NCBI GenBank assembly: GCA_027437055.1
Contig: DAIAOV010000004.1
Coordinates: 29,013-70,559, forward strand
Direction: 5' to 3'
Source: Legionella sp.
GTDB lineage: Bacteria > Pseudomonadota > Gammaproteobacteria > Legionellales > Legionellaceae
Length of the DNA: 41,547 nt
The notes below the pieces were generated by a model, which saw only the letters and a list, made by a program, of their open reading frames with translations, had not been told where the DNA came from and searched no databases. Each line of letters begins with the position of its first letter. Position 1 is the first letter of the stretch. Below, piece after piece: positions 10,195 to 18,313 of the stretch. The position numbers and the translations under genes were made by a program.

Positions 10195-10635
10195 TTATCT
10201 CACACCTAGTCCAGCTCTTTCATGCTCAAGTTCATTCTGCTCTGGAAGCTCCGTATCAATTGAGTTTCTTGAGGTGATTGTAGCTTCTACAGTAGCTTTT
10301 TCTCCAGAATTTTCCAGCGCATTGATTTGCTGCACTTGTGTTTCTTCTTGAACTACCCTAGGTCCAAGACCTTTCAAAGAGGGTGATACATTTGGTATTT
10401 GAGAATGCTCTATTGACGCTCTTTTATCTGCATCAACATCTGTTTCTGAAATTTGTTCATTATTTTTAGTTTTGGATTCTATCCAGTTTTTTATTGCCTG
10501 GCCCGCCTTAAATAAGCCATATCCTATGGCTGCGACTGCCAAAACAGCAGCTCCTGCAGCTGCAGCCAATGGAACAGCAAGTATTCCCCCAAGGGCCAGA
10601 CCAACTCCAACGCCTACTGCGGCAAGAGCGACCAA
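10195..10635 (-). CDS. Hypothetical Ala/Gly-rich membrane protein with acidic tail, probably 5'-truncated beside the IS
   Basis: No family recognised. The frame from a TTG at 10635 encodes 146 residues. The first 40 or so are strongly hydrophobic, Ala/Gly/Val-rich and could form one or two membrane segments (VGVGVGLALGGILAVPLAAA). Residues 45-146 are hydrophilic and rich in Glu, with DTELPEQNELEHERAGLGVR at the end. This resembles the Glu-rich C-terminal signals of Dot/Icm effectors; that is inference. The frame stays open upstream of the TTG (…KNQKTILSKKIGVVG) into the end of the neighbouring insertion sequence without any ATG. The real start may therefore have been cut off by the insertion. 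AGGGG at about position -12 could serve the TTG if the gene is intact. Confidence 0.5.
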   Translation of the reverse strand: MVALAAVGVGVGLALGGILAVPLAAAAGAAVLAVAAIGYGLFKAGQAIKNWIESKTKNNEQISETDVDADKRASIEHSQIPNVSPSLKGLGPRVVQEETQVQQINALENSGEKATVEATITSRNSIDTELPEQNELEHERAGLGVR

Positions 10636-10677
10636 ACCAACTACCCCTATTTTTTTGAAAGTATAGTCTTTTGATTT

Positions 10678-11262
10678 TTAAATGATCGATTTGAATGCAT
10701 GGTCGATAGCCTCAGCAAGGGAATGAAATTGGCTAATAGTTTTTCTGATGAATAATTTTAAGTTAGCCCAAAATTTCTCTATAGGATTTAAATCAGGAGA
10801 GTACGGGGGAAGAAACAGGAGACTACACTGTGCATTATGAATCAAGGTTTTAGTTGTTTCTGATTTATGAAAAGTAGCATTATCCATAATGATGGTATAT
10901 CCAGGGCCTAAAGCGGGCAATAGGCATTGTTCTAACCAACAATTAAAAAGAGTTGTGTCACATGTTCCTGAATAACAAAATGGCGCAACCACTTTTTTAG
11001 ATTGCGGCATCAAACCCGCAATAAAACTTTCTCTTGTATAGCGACGACCTGAAACTTCAGCAAGGATCTTCTTACCTCTATAGCTCCAACCGTAATCTCT
11101 TGTTATGAAAGTATCTATTCCTGATTCATCAATATAAACCAACTTTTCAGGCAGATGATGCGCCAACTGGGCTAAATAGTTTTGCCTTTTTTGCTCATCC
11201 CGCTCAGCATAGAGTGTGGTCTTTTTTTTCGTGTTATTTTTAAACGTTTTAACGCTCTCCAT
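10678..11262 (-). CDS. IS630-type transposase, catalytic DDE part (ORF B)
   Basis: This 194-residue frame carries the catalytic core: KLVYIDESGID (first Asp), YTIIMDNATFHKS (second Asp) and LPPYSPDLNPIEKFWANLK (Glu), the standard IS630/Tc1-type DDE signature. It ends AIDHAFKSII. Its upstream end overlaps ORF A, and the run of eight T on the plus strand at 11222-11229 (A8 in the mRNA) is a probable -1 slippage site. Slippage there would join ORF A (…ITRKK) to this frame (KTTLYAERDEQKRQ…) and give a full-length transposase of about 290 residues. It probably has no start of its own and depends on frameshifting. Confidence 0.9.
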   Translation of the reverse strand: MESVKTFKNNTKKKTTLYAERDEQKRQNYLAQLAHHLPEKLVYIDESGIDTFITRDYGWSYRGKKILAEVSGRRYTRESFIAGLMPQSKKVVAPFCYSGTCDTTLFNCWLEQCLLPALGPGYTIIMDNATFHKSETTKTLIHNAQCSLLFLPPYSPDLNPIEKFWANLKLFIRKTISQFHSLAEAIDHAFKSII

Positions 11263-11534
11263 ATCCCCGAAGGAGTAACACCAAAATGCATCGCCAGTTC
11301 AGTTAAATGCGCATCAGGATGTGTTTCTATATACTTTTTGAGTGCCTCATCATCCACTTTATAAGGAGCATTAGTTCGTTCTATTGGCGTTAATAACCCC
11401 ACCACAGCTTTTCTTAGCCTCCATCTCTGAATTGATGAGCGACTTACTCCGAATAGTTTGCATGCCGTTTTAATTAATCCACCTTCTTCTATGTACGCTA
11501 GCACTCTTTCTCTTATTTCTGTTGTATGACTCAT
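11172..11534 (-). CDS. IS630-type transposase, DNA-binding part (ORF A)
   Basis: This 120-residue frame begins MSHTTEIRERVLAYIEEGG and contains two helix-turn-helix segments: KTACKLFGVSRSSIQRWRLR, and LTELAMHFGVTPSGIWRALKRL. These bind the terminal repeats in IS630 elements. It ends shortly after the A8 run where ribosomes could slip into the DDE frame. The arrangement is typical of IS630 copies in gammaproteobacteria. Confidence 0.9.
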   Translation of the reverse strand: MSHTTEIRERVLAYIEEGGLIKTACKLFGVSRSSIQRWRLRKAVVGLLTPIERTNAPYKVDDEALKKYIETHPDAHLTELAMHFGVTPSGIWRALKRLKITRKKRPHSMLSGMSKKGKTI

Positions 11535-11579
11535 TTTAAAAAGTCAGTATCCTAACACAGTTAACAAGCCAATTTGAAA

Positions 11580-12707
11580 TCAAATTACTATATCTGCATT
11601 TCTAGAAAAGAAACCTTCTGGTTGTGGTTGTTGTATCGTTGGTTCTTCTTGTGCTCGATTTTGAGAGGCCATTTCCAGGGCAGTAACACGCTTACTAGCC
11701 ATATCTCTTAATTTTGCTACATCGGCGAGCATTTCTTCGGCTTCGGAATAAGGCATTTCATCATGCTCTTTTTTAGCCTCGCTGTGTAACTGGAATCGTT
11801 TAGCCATGGCTCTATTGTAGACAGACTCAATGAGAGCAATCTCTGCTTCAGGGAGAGAGGGTTCCCCATTTTTTGCTCTTTCTCTTAATAATCGTATTGT
11901 TCCGGGTGCCGAAAGATGAGAACCATCTTGATTATATAATGATAATTCTTCTCTTATTCCCATTAGAATGAAATCAATTGGTCTCATAACATGTGTTTTA
12001 ATGTTAATCGTTTTTGCATTGGTCTTAGGAGCAGTAAAATCTGTAATCGCTTTATTATATAAAGACTGTGCTGTACAAAACTTACCAAGAGCCTCACTTT
12101 CATGAATTCTTTCACGTAATTTTTCGCCAAGAGTATATCTTGGTAAAATGGGTTTTGATGATATGATGGAAAGAGCGATCGCTTCTGGATTTAATACAGC
12201 CCCTTCTTCAATTTTTTCTGCCAAACTATCCACAGTACCAATCAGCAGACTGGGGTTGATACCTATAGGATCTGGATATAACTTGTTCGTTTGGGTAAAT
12301 ATGCGTTGGCATAAATTATTTAAGGCATCAAAAACTGGTTTTATTTTTTGTATATCTTCTTCATTTTCAACAATAACAAAGGCATCTAAATCGCTAAACT
12401 CAGTAGCTTGGGCTTTTGCCAGAGAACCTGCAAAATGAACATCCATTCCTTTAGGCATTTCAATATTCAATTCTTTAAATGCATCAAAAATCAGTTCCTT
12501 ATAAATTTGCCTTAATCCATATTCCCATTCCTGCCATGCTGATTGTGCTTGAGGATCTATTGCAGGAGGATTTTTTATCATTTCAGAGAGCGTTTCTAAC
12601 ATGACACTATATTTATCAAAGATGCGCTGGGCTTCCGGGGTCAATGTTGGAAAATCTCGTTCATCACTATAGAGAGTTCCTGCAAGTTGTTCTTGTGATG
12701 TACTCAT
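11580..12707 (-). CDS. Nucleotidyltransferase-like protein, candidate Dot/Icm effector
   Basis: The 375-residue protein has a pol-beta-type nucleotidyltransferase signature at about residues 95-120: VHFAGSLAKAQATEFSDLDA, with Gly-Ser followed by the metal-binding Asp-x-Asp. This resembles the GlnD/DUF294 group. The rest is helical and charged. The C-terminal 70 residues are Glu-rich (EMPYSEAEEMLADV), then Gln/Pro-rich and end FFSRNADIVI, which fits a Dot/Icm export signal by inference. The frame is open from a GTG at 12716, but AGAGG at 12716-12720 lies 8 bases before the ATG at 12707, which I prefer. The upstream promoter carries a near-perfect PmrA-type box. I do not recognise a named effector. 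Target and activity are unknown; a third catalytic Asp was not located. Confidence 0.72.
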   Translation of the reverse strand: MSTSQEQLAGTLYSDERDFPTLTPEAQRIFDKYSVMLETLSEMIKNPPAIDPQAQSAWQEWEYGLRQIYKELIFDAFKELNIEMPKGMDVHFAGSLAKAQATEFSDLDAFVIVENEEDIQKIKPVFDALNNLCQRIFTQTNKLYPDPIGINPSLLIGTVDSLAEKIEEGAVLNPEAIALSIISSKPILPRYTLGEKLRERIHESEALGKFCTAQSLYNKAITDFTAPKTNAKTINIKTHVMRPIDFILMGIREELSLYNQDGSHLSAPGTIRLLRERAKNGEPSLPEAEIALIESVYNRAMAKRFQLHSEAKKEHDEMPYSEAEEMLADVAKLRDMASKRVTALEMASQNRAQEEPTIQQPQPEGFFSRNADIVI

Positions 12708-12771
12708 ATTAGTCACCTCTAGCTAGGCTATGAAGTTAAGTAATAACAGATTATTAATTAACTATAATTTA

Positions 12772-12804
12772 ATTATACATTTTGGTTATTAAGAAATTAT
12801 TAAG
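12772..12804 (-). promoter_or_regulatory. PmrA-type box and -10 for the nucleotidyltransferase-like gene
   Basis: Read on the minus strand, 12804-12788 is CTTAATAATTTCTTAAT: two CTTAAT hexamers separated by 5 bases (11-bp period), as in the PmrA-binding element of Legionella effector promoters. Ten bases further on is a perfect TATAAT (12777-12772). The box overlaps the place where a -35 would be, as expected for a response-regulator-activated promoter. It lies about 80 bases before the ATG at 12707. Confidence 0.75.
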
Positions 12805-12836
12805 TGCTGTTTTCAAGTTCATTAAGCTTTTAAATT

Positions 12837-12869
12837 CTTAAAACTTGATTAAAATTATTTCAAGATAAT
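12837..12869 (+). promoter_or_regulatory. Degenerate PmrA-like box and -10 for the PP2C-like gene
   Basis: CTTAAA-N5-ATTAAA at 12837-12853 keeps the TTAA cores and 11-bp period of a PmrA box. Exactly 10 bases later is GATAAT (12864-12869), the same spacing as in the two stronger boxes of this window. The start codon is 25 bases further on, with GGAG at 12885-12888. The weaker match makes PmrA control less certain here. Confidence 0.45.
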
Positions 12870-12894
12870 TATTATTTTCATTCTGGAGAGTACT

Positions 12895-14286
12895 GTGCGT
12901 GTCTTAATTACTCAATTTTGTAATGGTGTAAAATCAGGACAAACTTATAATTCCACTCCCAACCCATTGGATAATGGAAATAGTTCTCTCTTTGCTTCAA
13001 GTTTATTTGTTCATTTAAATGAGCATGGAGAAAATATTGCAATCTCAAAGGATACTGATGATCAACTAATCATTGGATACACTAAAGATGGTATGGCATT
13101 TCAAATTATTGTAGATGGTTTTTTTGGTGGTGATAGAGAAATTATATTTACATTTGTTAATGAATATGTGGTTTCATTGATGGAGCAGTATTCAAATGAT
13201 CTAAAATCACAAACGGATTCTGATATTGTCACAAAAGCATTAATAAAAACTATTTATTCCTTAAGAACAACTCATGCCCCATATGCTGAATTCACGATGT
13301 CGCTTGCCATGACCTATCAAAGGGATGGAGTATTATTTTGTGCAGGTTTTGGTATAGGTGATACTGGAATAGTAATGAAGCGATTAAATGGAACGATTGA
13401 ACAGCTTGTTGCCCATACCGAAACAAATGGGTTTAAAGACGGGTTTGATACTTACTCTCAATCTAATATTGATTTGGTGATTCGTCGCAATACTATTTTT
13501 AATACAAAAGTAGAACCAGGAGATGAATTAGTTGGTTATACCTATATTTATCCCGAATTAGAAATGGTTATAGAAGAGTTTGAGACGGAATCGATTAATA
13601 AAGGCAGCAATAAAGAGAAAATAAAGCACCTGATTTTGGCGCCACAACATTTTAATGACCACTCTTCCTTATATACCCAGATATTAGCTGCAGTTAAGGA
13701 AAAACAGGCCGACTTAACTGTTCGCGCTAAAATGTCACAGCAACATCAGCGTTTTGGTGATGATTTTACAGTTGGCCGTTTAGTTATCCCAGATAAATTA
13801 CTGATTCATCAACTGCGTTTTAATGGTTTTTTGATTGCCATAAACATTGCTTTGGCCTTTTTCATAGAGCGTGAAGCAGAAAATCATGGCTTCTTTAGTG
13901 GATCAAGCAAAAGGATAGAAAAAGCTTTGTTTTATAAAAACCTGATCGCTAAATATCAATCTGATTGTTTGATTTCCCTTGTAGTACTACTGGCTATGTT
14001 TGACAGTAAAGCGGAAAATCAAATGAATGACTATTTAACAAAGTATTTAGGTTTTCCCTCTCTGAATTCAATAAGCCAGATGCTTGAGGAACTCATTAGT
14101 AATGAAATTAATTATCTCAGTGAACACCATGCAGAACTAAGAGATTTATTACCGAATCTCGTTTTAGGTCTAAAAGATGATATTAATCAGTTTATTAGCA
14201 ATACTAGTGAAGGTGATATACATCATGTATTAGATCAATTTTTAGCTAATAGCACTCCTAAAAGTAGTATATCTAATACTCAATAG
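12895..14286 (+). CDS. PP2C/SpoIIE-like phosphatase-fold protein, candidate Dot/Icm effector
   Basis: 463 residues from a GTG with a good ribosome site (CTGGAGAG). I do not recognise a named protein. The N-terminal 300 residues follow the order of PP2C metal-binding motifs: IIVDGFFGGD (Asp74-Gly75, like VFDGHGG), CAGFGIGDTGIVMKRLNG (Gly155-Asp156, like the NxGDSRA strand) and FGDDFTVGRLVIP (Asp289-Asp290, like the closing DDxT/DNxT strand). The fold assignment is inference from these short motifs, and a standard central DG motif is not clear. Residues 301-463 are an extra helical domain. The gene diverges from the nucleotidyltransferase-like gene and shares its regulatory region. Position and promoter suggest an effector. 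Confidence 0.65.
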   Translation: MRVLITQFCNGVKSGQTYNSTPNPLDNGNSSLFASSLFVHLNEHGENIAISKDTDDQLIIGYTKDGMAFQIIVDGFFGGDREIIFTFVNEYVVSLMEQYSNDLKSQTDSDIVTKALIKTIYSLRTTHAPYAEFTMSLAMTYQRDGVLFCAGFGIGDTGIVMKRLNGTIEQLVAHTETNGFKDGFDTYSQSNIDLVIRRNTIFNTKVEPGDELVGYTYIYPELEMVIEEFETESINKGSNKEKIKHLILAPQHFNDHSSLYTQILAAVKEKQADLTVRAKMSQQHQRFGDDFTVGRLVIPDKLLIHQLRFNGFLIAINIALAFFIEREAENHGFFSGSSKRIEKALFYKNLIAKYQSDCLISLVVLLAMFDSKAENQMNDYLTKYLGFPSLNSISQMLEELISNEINYLSEHHAELRDLLPNLVLGLKDDINQFISNTSEGDIHHVLDQFLANSTPKSSISNTQ

Positions 14287-14346
14287 ATCAGTTTTTGATT
14301 CAAATGGGAAATAGGACAAATAAAACCTCATAGCCCAACATTGCGG

Positions 14347-14405
14347 ACAATGGCGTCAACTTAAAAGGAATTTACGGAATAAACCGCTTAAGTTAACGCC
14401 ATTGT
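14347..14405. terminator. Long hairpin between convergent genes (bidirectional terminator or element relic)
   Basis: Arms 14347-14364 and 14388-14405 are 18 bases each and complementary except for one mismatch; the loop is 23 bases. It lies between the convergent ends of the PP2C-like gene and icmB and could stop transcription from both sides. There is no clear T-run directly after either arm. The length and the AATGGCGT.AACTTAA core also suggest the end of a mobile element or a MITE-like palindrome. Confidence 0.5.
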
Positions 14406-14469
14406 GTGAACAGCTATTTATAAAAATTTACTTTGTTTTTAAAGACAACATCTATCATCTCTAAAAATA

Positions 14470-17400
14470 TTATACTTTCACTGGTAAACTTTTAATGTTC
14501 GGATCTTTCGCATAAGCTTCAAGAATGTCATTAACCAACTGATCTATAATTCCTTCTTTGTCTTCCTCTTCAATTAAGCCGCCTTTCTCTTTCATGCTAG
14601 CCAGACGTGCCTCAATTACTTTGGCGACGGAACCGTTAGGAAAGAGGGCTGCCAAGAGACGTCGAGCCTCTCCGGGGCCAAGATGGCGGTATAAATGATT
14701 TCTTACCGCAGCATCCTCCGCAGTAGTACTAAATGCCCATAACTCTACTGGCCCTAAGGTTAGAGTTAATAATTGAACATTAACCCCGGATTTGGTAGCG
14801 AATTGCGCTAAAAATGTAGCTCCCCCTAATCTTGGACCATGAACTCTAGTACGTAAAGCAACTTTTGCCGTTTCCGAAAGGCCAAAAATTGCTGTGGTTT
14901 TATCAACGGCCTGAGAAGGTCCTGCGTCCATAATATAAATAGAGGTAGCAAAATCAATCATTACTGGATCAAAGTCATCTACGGATTGAGAAAGCAAAGC
15001 AATCTGTACTTTCCACTTACGTCCTTCCCGCATATCGATAATTACTTGCTCGCGAACCGCTTGGGATTTGGCTGTACGATGAAATTCGTCATATACAATC
15101 CTCTTATGATCTTCTCTAATCTCTGTAATTCTTTGTTTATGATACTCTTTATACTGATCAGGGATACTACTTAAACTTTCTTCAGTGAGATAATAATGCC
15201 TTGCCAAAACATAGCGAGCAAGCATATACATCACTGCTGTTTGGCGATCTGCTGCATCACCACCACTTTTTGCCACTTCGTCAAGATCCAAAGAAACAAC
15301 TCGTGCATCACCTATATCAAAACTACTTACTCGCGATAAAATTGGATATTCTCGCACTGCCGCAGAGATCATTCTTGAAAAAGCATTAATCAAAGACTCA
15401 CCAGTAGGTGCCGTCACTTTCTCATACAAATCTTCAATTGAAGGCGTTCTACAGATTGATGCAGCGTCGGCTAACAATGGCATAGCGTAACGCTGAGCTA
15501 ATAATGCTTCGTGCATAAATCCTGCAGAATAAAGTGAATCAGTCACTTCCCACCATGTTGATTTAGAGTCACGAACAAACCCAATTTCCTCTAAAATACT
15601 ATCAATGAATTCTTCGACCCCTGGCGCATAAGGAGTTGGATTAAATTCATCGGCCATGCTCTTATATAATTCATCTACCACCATACCAGCCAAATCAGGC
15701 ATACCATCATAGGGCTTTTCAGCACCTAATGGCGTTGTTAATAAAGTGATAAAATTAACTAAGAATGATCGTTCTAATGCAGTTGGGTAACGGCACCCTA
15801 ATTGTGTATCAAATGGGTTGATAGAATAATCAGGAGTCATTCTCAATCGATGATAGGCAACTAAGTGTCGTTTAGAGGCTGGTAATGCCTCTCTTAAAAG
15901 AGAAATTAATCCACTACTTGAAGGCCCTATATCAATAATAGCAATGCGAGGAAGGCGTACCAATCCGCCAGACAAGCATAATGCTAAATTTGTCGCATTG
16001 GACAATACTGATTTACCAGAACCAGGGCGCGCATAAACCAAATCAATCCACGTCGTCTGTTCAGTTGATCCTGGTTGGAACGGCCAAGGCTTACCATCGG
16101 GAGAGCGATACAACAATGCTCCTGTTTTCCAAGGCGATGCTGGGCGCGTAATTGGCAACATGGATATTACGGAGCTTAAAGGAGCAACACTTGGTACTGC
16201 TGCACTATTTAACGTAGCTCCCAACATTGTTGAGACAAAGCCTGCAAATGGGTCACCACAAATTTCTGATACATCGGTTGATCCCCACCCCTCAATTGCC
16301 TTAACTAACTCGGAGCTTCTTCTTCTTAACAAAGCTATATTTCCTTCGGGAGCCCAGGTTGTTGCTACCACGCGCAAACGAATGATGGATTCATCAGTAT
16401 TGAGTTGTAAATACTTCAGCAGATTCACTGAATCACTTATTAACCGATTTTGAGCAGAACTAAAACTTAGAATGGCTGATAAGAGGCCTTTAAGCTTTAT
16501 AGTGCTCAGTCCCTCACTCTCGATTAAAAATGAAATTTTCCATGGAATATGTGAAGGCAATATACGGGCAAATAAATTGATGAATGGCCTAACATCTTTA
16601 GGAAATAGATCGATATAAGTCGAGGAATATATTTTGTCACCGACTCTAATTGTCCGCAAATCAATAGCTTCCCCGTCTCTAGGAAGTACTTGTTTTGCTA
16701 GTGAGGGCCATAATAAATCCGATGGATCTCCATCAAAACTATTCACTTCGCGAACTGGTATTTTATCACCAGGTAAAGTTGCCTTCCAATCATCTGCAGT
16801 ATAGTCAGGATCTCCGCTCATACGTATAGCATGGATTGCCTCATGCACATCTAATAACTCACCTAAAATATTCAATGCGTCAATATCATTCATGATCGCT
16901 CGAACGTAAGCATCATGAGTATCTCTTAACTCCGGGATTGCAGCAAAAAGCGTTTGACTATTTTTAAATGGGGGAGCCTTACTCTCTTTGATCATCTTCA
17001 ATTTAACTTTATTTGCCGCTTTTAACTGATCACTGGGTAAATTGAATGGTCGTGTGATTAGCACAAAGTAGAGACGTTCCTCCGCACAGTATTGCGATAA
17101 ATAATTAACGCGTTCTTGAAACAAATCAGATAATCTCAGTTCTAAACGCTCAGCAGTGGCTTCCGCCGGCGCGTAGATGTCTTGAATTAACTTCCTTATG
17201 TTTTGTTTATCATGACTAAAATAGACTTGCAATGCATGCCCTGGTCGCCCCATAGCCGCTTGAAATGAATTAGTTAACCCCTCTACTAAATGATCAAATT
17301 CGTCTGCCCCAGCAAGAGCTGTTATTCCTTCTATTTTAATTATGGATAATAAACTACCATCATGATTAACCAATACAGTGGGACTATCGGCTGTCTCCAG

Positions 17401-17496
17401 ATCAATATACGATTCTGTTGTTTGTCTTAATGAAGTACTTAACCAGGCAAAAAAGGTATCTATACCTTCAAAAAACGATTCTGACCAACTTGCCAT
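14470..17496 (-). CDS. icmB: Dot/Icm type IVB secretion ATPase IcmB/DotO
   Basis: IcmB/DotO is the VirB4-like ATPase at the cytoplasmic base of the secretion machine and recruits the DotB ATPase. The length of 1008 residues matches the family. The Walker A motif ARPGSGKSVLSNATNL is near residue 490, and a Walker-B-like acidic strand follows (RIAIIDIGPSS, and later KRIVYDEFHRTAKS). The start MASWSESFFEGIDTFFAWLS is the expected N-terminus. It is the last gene of the minus-strand run, 54 bases after icmJ, and ends beside the accessory pocket. Confidence 0.97.
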   Translation of the reverse strand: MASWSESFFEGIDTFFAWLSTSLRQTTESYIDLETADSPTVLVNHDGSLLSIIKIEGITALAGADEFDHLVEGLTNSFQAAMGRPGHALQVYFSHDKQNIRKLIQDIYAPAEATAERLELRLSDLFQERVNYLSQYCAEERLYFVLITRPFNLPSDQLKAANKVKLKMIKESKAPPFKNSQTLFAAIPELRDTHDAYVRAIMNDIDALNILGELLDVHEAIHAIRMSGDPDYTADDWKATLPGDKIPVREVNSFDGDPSDLLWPSLAKQVLPRDGEAIDLRTIRVGDKIYSSTYIDLFPKDVRPFINLFARILPSHIPWKISFLIESEGLSTIKLKGLLSAILSFSSAQNRLISDSVNLLKYLQLNTDESIIRLRVVATTWAPEGNIALLRRRSSELVKAIEGWGSTDVSEICGDPFAGFVSTMLGATLNSAAVPSVAPLSSVISMLPITRPASPWKTGALLYRSPDGKPWPFQPGSTEQTTWIDLVYARPGSGKSVLSNATNLALCLSGGLVRLPRIAIIDIGPSSSGLISLLREALPASKRHLVAYHRLRMTPDYSINPFDTQLGCRYPTALERSFLVNFITLLTTPLGAEKPYDGMPDLAGMVVDELYKSMADEFNPTPYAPGVEEFIDSILEEIGFVRDSKSTWWEVTDSLYSAGFMHEALLAQRYAMPLLADAASICRTPSIEDLYEKVTAPTGESLINAFSRMISAAVREYPILSRVSSFDIGDARVVSLDLDEVAKSGGDAADRQTAVMYMLARYVLARHYYLTEESLSSIPDQYKEYHKQRITEIREDHKRIVYDEFHRTAKSQAVREQVIIDMREGRKWKVQIALLSQSVDDFDPVMIDFATSIYIMDAGPSQAVDKTTAIFGLSETAKVALRTRVHGPRLGGATFLAQFATKSGVNVQLLTLTLGPVELWAFSTTAEDAAVRNHLYRHLGPGEARRLLAALFPNGSVAKVIEARLASMKEKGGLIEEEDKEGIIDQLVNDILEAYAKDPNIKSLPVKV

Positions 17497-17550
17497 CCCT
17501 AATCCCCAATTTTATACATTTTATTAGCATACCTACGGGCTATTCGCCCT

Positions 17551-18177
17551 CTAATCCGCAATCTCTTCTAATGCGCTAGCAGCCCATTTCTCTATTTGTT
17601 TTCGAAATTTGGCTCTAGATGGCAACAAACGTATGTTTTTAAACAGCTGCGCCTTGATTTCTTCTTTATTAACTCCCGCATCAATCATTAATTGACCAAA
17701 TATTGATGGATCACTTGTGCCCTCACCAAATTTTTCTTCAACGATCTGAGAGCGAAATTTAAAACTTCTATAGATATTCTGTGCACTCCACTTATAACCA
17801 GTATCATTAGTAATTGCACAAAACAAGACATGGCATAAGCTATTTAACTCAGTTTGAGTTAACTCAGGCAAATAAACCAAGGTTCCCCCACCATAGCCAC
17901 CAACGCCAACTGATTCAATAAAAAAGCATTGCGCACAAAAACAACACGCCGTGACCAAGTTTGATAGCCTGTTATTAGTATAATCATTATCTAAATTTAC
18001 TATTTCTTGAAAAAGACGAGCTTGAAACCCGCAAAATTGACAGGTGTACTTATCTCTCTGAAATATTTTTTGCTCATAAGCCTTAAATCGCTCGTCAATC
18101 TTCCTAGCAGAATATAATCGCCAAGAGCCGGGAGTCGCATTTAATTTCAATTCGCTTTGTGTTCGATTTTCCGCCAT
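17551..18177 (-). CDS. icmJ: Dot/Icm type IVB secretion protein IcmJ/DotN
   Basis: IcmJ/DotN is a cytosolic zinc-binding protein that docks on the coupling protein DotL/IcmO. The 208-residue length is normal. The zinc ligands are visible as RDKYTCQFCGFQ and CCFCAQCFF, an HNH-like arrangement typical of the family. Start MAENRTQSELKLNATPGSWR. It is followed by icmB 54 bases later. It is separated from icmD2 by 194 bases that contain a hairpin, so icmJ-icmB probably has its own promoter. Confidence 0.95.
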   Translation of the reverse strand: MAENRTQSELKLNATPGSWRLYSARKIDERFKAYEQKIFQRDKYTCQFCGFQARLFQEIVNLDNDYTNNRLSNLVTACCFCAQCFFIESVGVGGYGGGTLVYLPELTQTELNSLCHVLFCAITNDTGYKWSAQNIYRSFKFRSQIVEEKFGEGTSDPSIFGQLMIDAGVNKEEIKAQLFKNIRLLPSRAKFRKQIEKWAASALEEIAD

Positions 18178-18313
18178 ATATTAGCTCGCCTTAATCTGGT
18201 TTTACTATGGCATTATTTTAGTAAAAAACTATTATTTGTATGATTCTAACGATGTTTAACAAATTTCTTTCAAGAAGTAGTTATCTTATTTCTTTATTAA
18301 GCATTTTAAACTA

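Larger units (their letters stand above)
10665..11555 (-). mobile_element. IS630-family insertion sequence (two-ORF transposase), approximate ends
   Basis: Two overlapping minus-strand frames (11534-11172 and 11262-10678) encode the helix-turn-helix and DDE parts of an IS630-type transposase. The ends are my estimate. Near 10665 and 11555 I see weakly matching inward repeats (TAGTCTTTT near the left end, CTGACTTTT reading in from the right), each next to a TA, which is the usual IS630 target. It lies between the Ala-rich ORF at 10195-10635 and the nucleotidyltransferase-like gene at 11580. Both transposase frames look intact, so the copy may be recent. Confidence 0.75.

Noticed and set aside
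10472..10666. 64-codon plus-strand frame opposite the Ala-rich ORF
   Set aside because: Ala/Pro-rich product is the expected mirror of the Ala/Gly codons on the other strand.
12148..12438. 96-codon plus-strand frame opposite the nucleotidyltransferase-like gene
   Set aside because: Antisense shadow; the minus-strand gene has the motif, ribosome site and promoter.
16160..16453. 97-codon plus-strand frame opposite icmB
   Set aside because: Lies wholly inside the well-supported icmB gene and shows no recognisable domain.
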